The position numbers were made by a program, and so were the translations under genes. From positions 1 through 18,126 of the forward strand of contig CAZYUT010000033.1 in NCBI GenBank assembly GCA_964650735.1: a DNA stretch of 18,126 nt. The letters are read 5' to 3'. Position 1 is the first letter of the stretch. The number at the start of each line of letters is the position of its first letter. This DNA is from Dichotomicrobium sp964650735. Lineage in GTDB: Bacteria > Pseudomonadota > Alphaproteobacteria > Rhizobiales > Rhodomicrobiaceae. Shown piece by piece: positions 15,587 to 18,126 of the stretch. The notes beneath the pieces were generated by a model. That model was not told the origin of the DNA, did not search any database, and saw only the letters and a list, made by a program, of their open reading frames with translations.

Positions 15587-17089
15587 TCACGCCTTTGCCT
15601 TGGCCCACCAGTTGCGCGGCGCGGCACAAACGCCGGCGGCGTCCTCGATCACCCGGGCCGCGCGCAACATTGTCGATTCGTCGTATGCGCGCCCAATGAG
15701 TTGAAGCCCGAGCGGCAGCCGGTCCTCGGTGAGACCGGCGGGCACGGAGATGCCGGGCAAGCCGGCCATGTTGATTGGCACCGTGAAGATGTCGTTCAGG
15801 TACATCTCCAGCGGGTCCTGCTTTTCCTTGATGCCGAAGGCCGGCCCAGGGGTCGTGGGGGTCAGCAACACGTCGGCTGCCTCGAAAGCCGCGTCGAAGT
15901 CCTGCTTGATGAGCGTGCGCACCTTCTGCGCCTTGAGATAATAGGCGTCGTAGTAACCGGCCGAGAGCACATAGGTTCCGATAAGGATGCGCCGCTTGAC
16001 CTCCGCGCCGAAGCCGTGAGCGCGGGTGCGCTCATACATGTCGATCAAGTCCTTCCCGTCGACACGCAGACCGTAGCGCACGCCGTCGTAGCGGGCGAGG
16101 TTCGATGAGGCTTCGGCAGGCGCGATGATGTAATATGCTGGCAGCGCATAGCGCGTGTGGGGCAGACTGACCTGCTTGATCTCGGCGCCCGCGTCGCGGA
16201 ACCATTCGATCCCCTGCTCCCATAGCGCCGTCATCTCCGCCGACATGCCGTCGATGCGATATTCCTGAGGGATGCCGATTTTCAGACCCTTAACGGATTC
16301 GCCTAGAGCGGCCTCGAAATCCGGCACTTCGATCGGCGCGCTGGTCGAATCCTTTGGGTCATGCCCGCAGATTTCGCGCAGCAGGATCGCGCTGTCGCGA
16401 ACCGTGCGGGCAATGATTCCAGCTTGATCGAGCGAGGATGCGAACGCCACCATGCCCCAGCGTGAGCAACGGCCGTAGGTCGGTTTGATGCCAACCGTAC
16501 CAGTGAGCGCCGCGGGCTGGCGGATCGAACCGCCGGTGTCCGATGCCGTCGCGCCCAGGCACAGCCTTGCCGCCACTGCCGCCGCGGAGCCGCCGGAGGA
16601 GCCGCCGGGCACCAGCTTCTTGCGCTTGCCCTTGGCGCGCCACGGGTTGACGCAGGGGCCTTGCGCGCTGCTTTCGTTTGACGAGCCCATCGCGAACTCG
16701 TCCATATTCAGCTTGCCAAGCATGACCGCGCCTGCGTCCCACAGCTTCTGCGTGACGGTCGACTCATAAGGCGGTTGGAAGCCGCCCAGAATCTTGGAAC
16801 AAGCGGTAGAGTGAACGTCGCGGGTGCAAAACAGGTCCTTGATGCCGAGCGGCAAGCCTTCGAGCGGGCGCCCCTCGCCGCGCGCGATCCGCGCGTCCGA
16901 CTCCTCCGCCATTGCCAGCGCCTTTTCAAGCGTCACCTCTATGAAGGCGTTAAGCTGCTCGTTGCCCTCCGCGATGGCCTCCAGATGCGCGCGCGTAAGT
17001 TCGACCGCGCCCAGCGACTTCGCCTGCAGAGCATCGCGCGCCTCCGTCAGCGTCAGGCCGGTGGGGGTCGTGTTCCTTGTTTTTGGCAT
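15587..17089 (-). CDS. gatA: Asp/Glu-tRNA amidotransferase subunit A
   Basis: This 500-residue amidase-signature enzyme is the glutaminase subunit of GatCAB, which converts Glu-tRNA(Gln) and/or Asp-tRNA(Asn) into the correct amide. The Ser-cisSer-Lys triad is visible: Lys84 in LGIKDLF, the cis-serine in PGGSSGGS (161-168) and the nucleophile Ser188 in ASDTGGSIRQPA. The length is normal for the family. It begins two bases after the gatC stop, so the two are cotranscribed and probably coupled. The gatB subunit does not follow, as it often does; the next gene is chorismate mutase-like. Confidence 0.97.
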   Translation of the reverse strand: MPKTRNTTPTGLTLTEARDALQAKSLGAVELTRAHLEAIAEGNEQLNAFIEVTLEKALAMAEESDARIARGEGRPLEGLPLGIKDLFCTRDVHSTACSKILGGFQPPYESTVTQKLWDAGAVMLGKLNMDEFAMGSSNESSAQGPCVNPWRAKGKRKKLVPGGSSGGSAAAVAARLCLGATASDTGGSIRQPAALTGTVGIKPTYGRCSRWGMVAFASSLDQAGIIARTVRDSAILLREICGHDPKDSTSAPIEVPDFEAALGESVKGLKIGIPQEYRIDGMSAEMTALWEQGIEWFRDAGAEIKQVSLPHTRYALPAYYIIAPAEASSNLARYDGVRYGLRVDGKDLIDMYERTRAHGFGAEVKRRILIGTYVLSAGYYDAYYLKAQKVRTLIKQDFDAAFEAADVLLTPTTPGPAFGIKEKQDPLEMYLNDIFTVPINMAGLPGISVPAGLTEDRLPLGLQLIGRAYDESTMLRAARVIEDAAGVCAAPRNWWAKAKA

Positions 17090-17091
17090 GC

Positions 17092-17379
17092 CTACTCCAC
17101 CACCTTCGGCACGACGAAAAATCCGTCTTCTGTCATCGGCGCATTGCGCAGGACGTCATCCTGGCAGCCGCCCGCTGTCACTTCGTCGGCACGCCACGGC
17201 AAGGTCAGGTCGCCGATGCGCGTCAGCGGCGCGACATTCTGCGTATCGACCTCGCCAAGCTGGTCCACCCAATCGAGGATCGCGGTCAGTTCACGCTGAA
17301 GGTTCGCGGCTTCCTGTTTGCCAATCTGCAAGCGTGCCAGACGGGCGATATGGCGCACCGTGGCCTCATCGATCTCCAT
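17092..17379 (-). CDS. gatC: Asp/Glu-tRNA amidotransferase subunit C
   Basis: This 95-residue protein is the small structural subunit that wraps around GatA and GatB. It opens with MEIDEATVRHIARLARLQI, the typical GatC N-terminal helix, and has the conserved ILDWVDQLGEVDT and the C-terminal DGFFVVPKV segment that usually closes the family. The ribosome binding site is weak (GGAC). It leads the minus-strand run gatC-gatA-chorismate mutase-pcs-terC. A promoter candidate lies about 60 bases upstream. Confidence 0.96.
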   Translation of the reverse strand: MEIDEATVRHIARLARLQIGKQEAANLQRELTAILDWVDQLGEVDTQNVAPLTRIGDLTLPWRADEVTAGGCQDDVLRNAPMTEDGFFVVPKVVE

Positions 17380-17413
17380 TGGCTGTATGGTCCGTGTTCT
17401 GAGAATGCGCTTT

Positions 17414-17429
17414 GCCCGGCCGTCCGGGC
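17414..17429 (-). promoter_or_regulatory. Hairpin in gatC leader
   Basis: GCCCGG (17414-17419) and CCGGGC (17424-17429) form a 6-bp stem with a tetraloop just inside the predicted gatC leader. There is no T-run. A role is not evident. Confidence 0.25.
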
Positions 17430-17439
17430 CATTGCGCCT

Positions 17440-17468
17440 GTCTTAGCGTTCCCGGCGCCAAAGCGCAA
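17440..17468 (-). promoter_or_regulatory. Candidate promoter for the gatC run
   Basis: On the minus strand TTGCGC (17463-17468) and TAAGAC (17440-17445) are 17 bases apart, a moderate housekeeping promoter. The predicted start near 17433 would give a leader of about 54 bases before gatC. Confidence 0.4.
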
Positions 17469-17539
17469 CACAGGCCGCCCCATGCTCACGCGACGGCTGG
17501 CGCCGACTTGTGACAAATGCACCAAGCCGGAAACATAAA

Positions 17540-17562
17540 GGGGCCGCCATGCAGGCGGCCCC
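17540..17562 (-). terminator. Intrinsic terminator, best on the minus strand
   Basis: GGGGCCGCC (17540-17548) and GGCGGCCCC (17554-17562) form a perfect 9-bp stem with a 5-nt loop. On the minus strand it is followed by TTTATGTTT; on the plus strand by TTCCCCC. It would therefore end a transcript coming from 17563-17896, where no protein gene is evident, and insulates the gatC promoter. Confidence 0.6.
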
Positions 17563-17760
17563 TTCCCCCGGTAACACCCCGCTCGGAGATGGTGGGATAC
17601 ATCTCGGATCGAGGCGGCCGCTAGTCGTGCTCCGGTCTAGGTCGAGAACCGCCAGCGAAAACGTTATTCCCGATAGGAAACCGGTAGGCGCGACCGGAAA
17701 GGCAGTTCCGGCGCGCAACACCCGCGACGGTTTTCGTTTTAAGGCGGATCGCGCAAAAAG
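17563..17760 (-). ncRNA. Candidate structured small RNA (strand tentative)
   Basis: The 517 bases between gatC and the hydrolase gene hold no convincing protein gene but several nested complementarities. CCGCC (17649-17653) pairs with GGCGG (17743-17747) and CGAAAAC (17656-17662) with GTTTTCG (17730-17736). Inside these, GCGCGACCGGAA (17688-17699) pairs with TTCCGGCGCGC (17706-17716), 11 pairs with one bulged A. A further hairpin uses GAGATG (17586-17591) and CATCTC (17600-17605). The series ends in a hairpin with a T-rich tail on the minus strand. I see no match to tmRNA, SRP RNA or RNase P RNA and no strong promoter. Boundaries and strand are uncertain. Confidence 0.3.
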
Positions 17761-17792
17761 TGAAGAGACAGAATGTTACAATTCAAGCGTGT

Positions 17793-17821
17793 GGCGCTCG
17801 CACAAACATGTTATGAGCGCC
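17793..17821. promoter_or_regulatory. Inverted repeat upstream of the candidate RNA
   Basis: GGCGCTC (17793-17799) and GAGCGCC (17815-17821) are perfect 7-base arms 15 bases apart, with the palindrome ACATGT at 17806-17811 between them. It could be an operator for the transcript entering 17760-17563, or a hairpin. No clear promoter was found beside it; TTGTGC with TTGTAA 18 bases away is weak. Confidence 0.3.
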
Positions 17822-17865
17822 GATGTGTTCTTCTGGCCACAGCGCGCCGCATGTGCGCCGGCGGC

Positions 17866-17888
17866 GCGGGCCGGCCTCACCGGCCCGC
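17866..17888 (-). terminator. Hairpin after the hydrolase gene, possible terminator
   Basis: GCGGGCCGG (17866-17874) and CCGGCCCGC (17880-17888) form a perfect 9-bp stem with a 5-nt loop, eight bases past the hydrolase stop. There is no T-run on the minus strand, so termination would be inefficient or need another factor. Confidence 0.45.
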
Positions 17889-17896
17889 TGGGCGTC

Positions 17897-18126
17897 TTAC
17901 AGCGCGACCTCGCCGCCGATCTCGGGCACGACCACGTTGTGTCCATCCATCTCGGCCAGGAATTTCGACGGATCGGGCTCAATGATCGGGAAGGTGCCAT
18001 AGTGGATCGGCACGATGGCGCGGAAATTGAAAAAGCGTTTGCAGGCCATCGCGGCGGTCTTGCCGCCCATGGTGAAGCGGTCGCCGATCGGCACGAGGCC
18101 AACCGTCGGCGCGAACACCTCGTTGA
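17897..18126 (-). CDS. Metal-dependent hydrolase, UPF0173-like (partial)
   Basis: Only the C-terminal 76 residues or so are present; the frame stays open to the window edge, so the start lies beyond 18126. The segment GLVPIGDRFTMGGKTAAMAC followed by IVPIHYGTFPIIEPDPSKF matches the end of the UPF0173 metallo-beta-lactamase-fold hydrolases, where the pattern is PIGxxFTMGxxxAAxA and IPxHYxTFPxI. The His of HYGTF is a late metal ligand. The N-terminal HxHxDH motif is outside the window. The natural substrate of this family is not settled. It ends in TAA (17897-17899) and is followed by a GC-rich hairpin. Confidence 0.88.
   Translation of the reverse strand, partial: NEVFAPTVGLVPIGDRFTMGGKTAAMACKRFFNFRAIVPIHYGTFPIIEPDPSKFLAEMDGHNVVVPEIGGEVAL

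Noticed and set aside
17443..17721. Open frame of 92 codons on the minus strand in the gatC upstream region
   Set aside because: It runs through the terminator hairpin and the gatC promoter candidate, has an unnatural composition and resembles no family.
17563..17760. tmRNA, SRP RNA, RNase P RNA or 6S RNA
   Set aside because: No tag-coding sequence or CCA end, no SRP GGAAGGAAGCAGCC-type loop and no RNase P conserved core were found. 6S cannot be judged by eye, so no family name is given.

Overview
The window looks like ordinary chromosome from a GC-rich alphaproteobacterium, most likely of the order Hyphomicrobiales (Rhizobiales). The reasons are: rph-rdgB-hemW facing divergently from hrcA-grpE; dnaK, dnaJ and pyrF close together; a phosphatidylcholine synthase whose motif has the Pcs-type 12-residue spacing; and a short intergenic sequence resembling a dispersed rhizobial repeat built around AAAACCGGTT. 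The genus cannot be fixed from the sequence. I see no phage, insertion sequence, integron, CRISPR array, tRNA or rRNA.

Layout. 1-830: the 3' end of a multicopper oxidase, then a membrane-anchored coiled-coil protein closed by a clear rho-independent terminator. 862-2879: pepP on the minus strand and a divergent control region holding a perfect 15-bp palindrome and a candidate leaderless promoter. 2880-3136: a 70-residue hypothetical protein, then the repeat-like element. 3137-5678: the overlapping minus-strand operon rph-rdgB-hemW (tRNA 3'-end maturation, removal of damaged purine nucleotides, heme trafficking). 5679-5942: a divergent promoter region with two inverted repeats and a good housekeeping promoter for hrcA. 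5952-8016: hrcA-grpE. 8026-8640: alkB, convergent with grpE. 8641-8916: the dnaK promoter and a roughly 150-nt leader. 8917-13697: dnaK, an FkbM-type methyltransferase, dnaJ and pyrF. 13701-17379: a minus-strand run gatC-gatA-chorismate mutase-like-pcs-terC. 17380-17896: a 517-bp region without a convincing gene but rich in RNA-like structure. 17897-18126: the 3' part of a UPF0173-type metal-dependent hydrolase, cut by the window edge.

How the genes work together. The heat-shock set is nearly complete: the HrcA repressor, the Hsp70 chaperone DnaK, its J-domain partner DnaJ and its exchange factor GrpE. It is split into hrcA-grpE and dnaK-X-dnaJ, where X is the methyltransferase. AlkB (DNA alkylation repair) and RdgB (nucleotide-pool cleaning) are maintenance genes. 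GatC and GatA are two of the three subunits of the tRNA-dependent amidotransferase; gatB is not in the window. Pcs makes phosphatidylcholine from CDP-diacylglycerol and choline, so this organism can probably take up or meet choline.

No previously undescribed multi-gene system is evident. The points most worth checking are the structured, terminator-ended stretch at about 17540-17760 (a possible small RNA on the minus strand), the methyltransferase between dnaK and dnaJ, the long disordered tail on GrpE, the candidate leaderless pepP promoter, and several inverted repeats in divergent promoter regions. All coordinates and motif matches were read by eye; no alignment, folding or database search was run.
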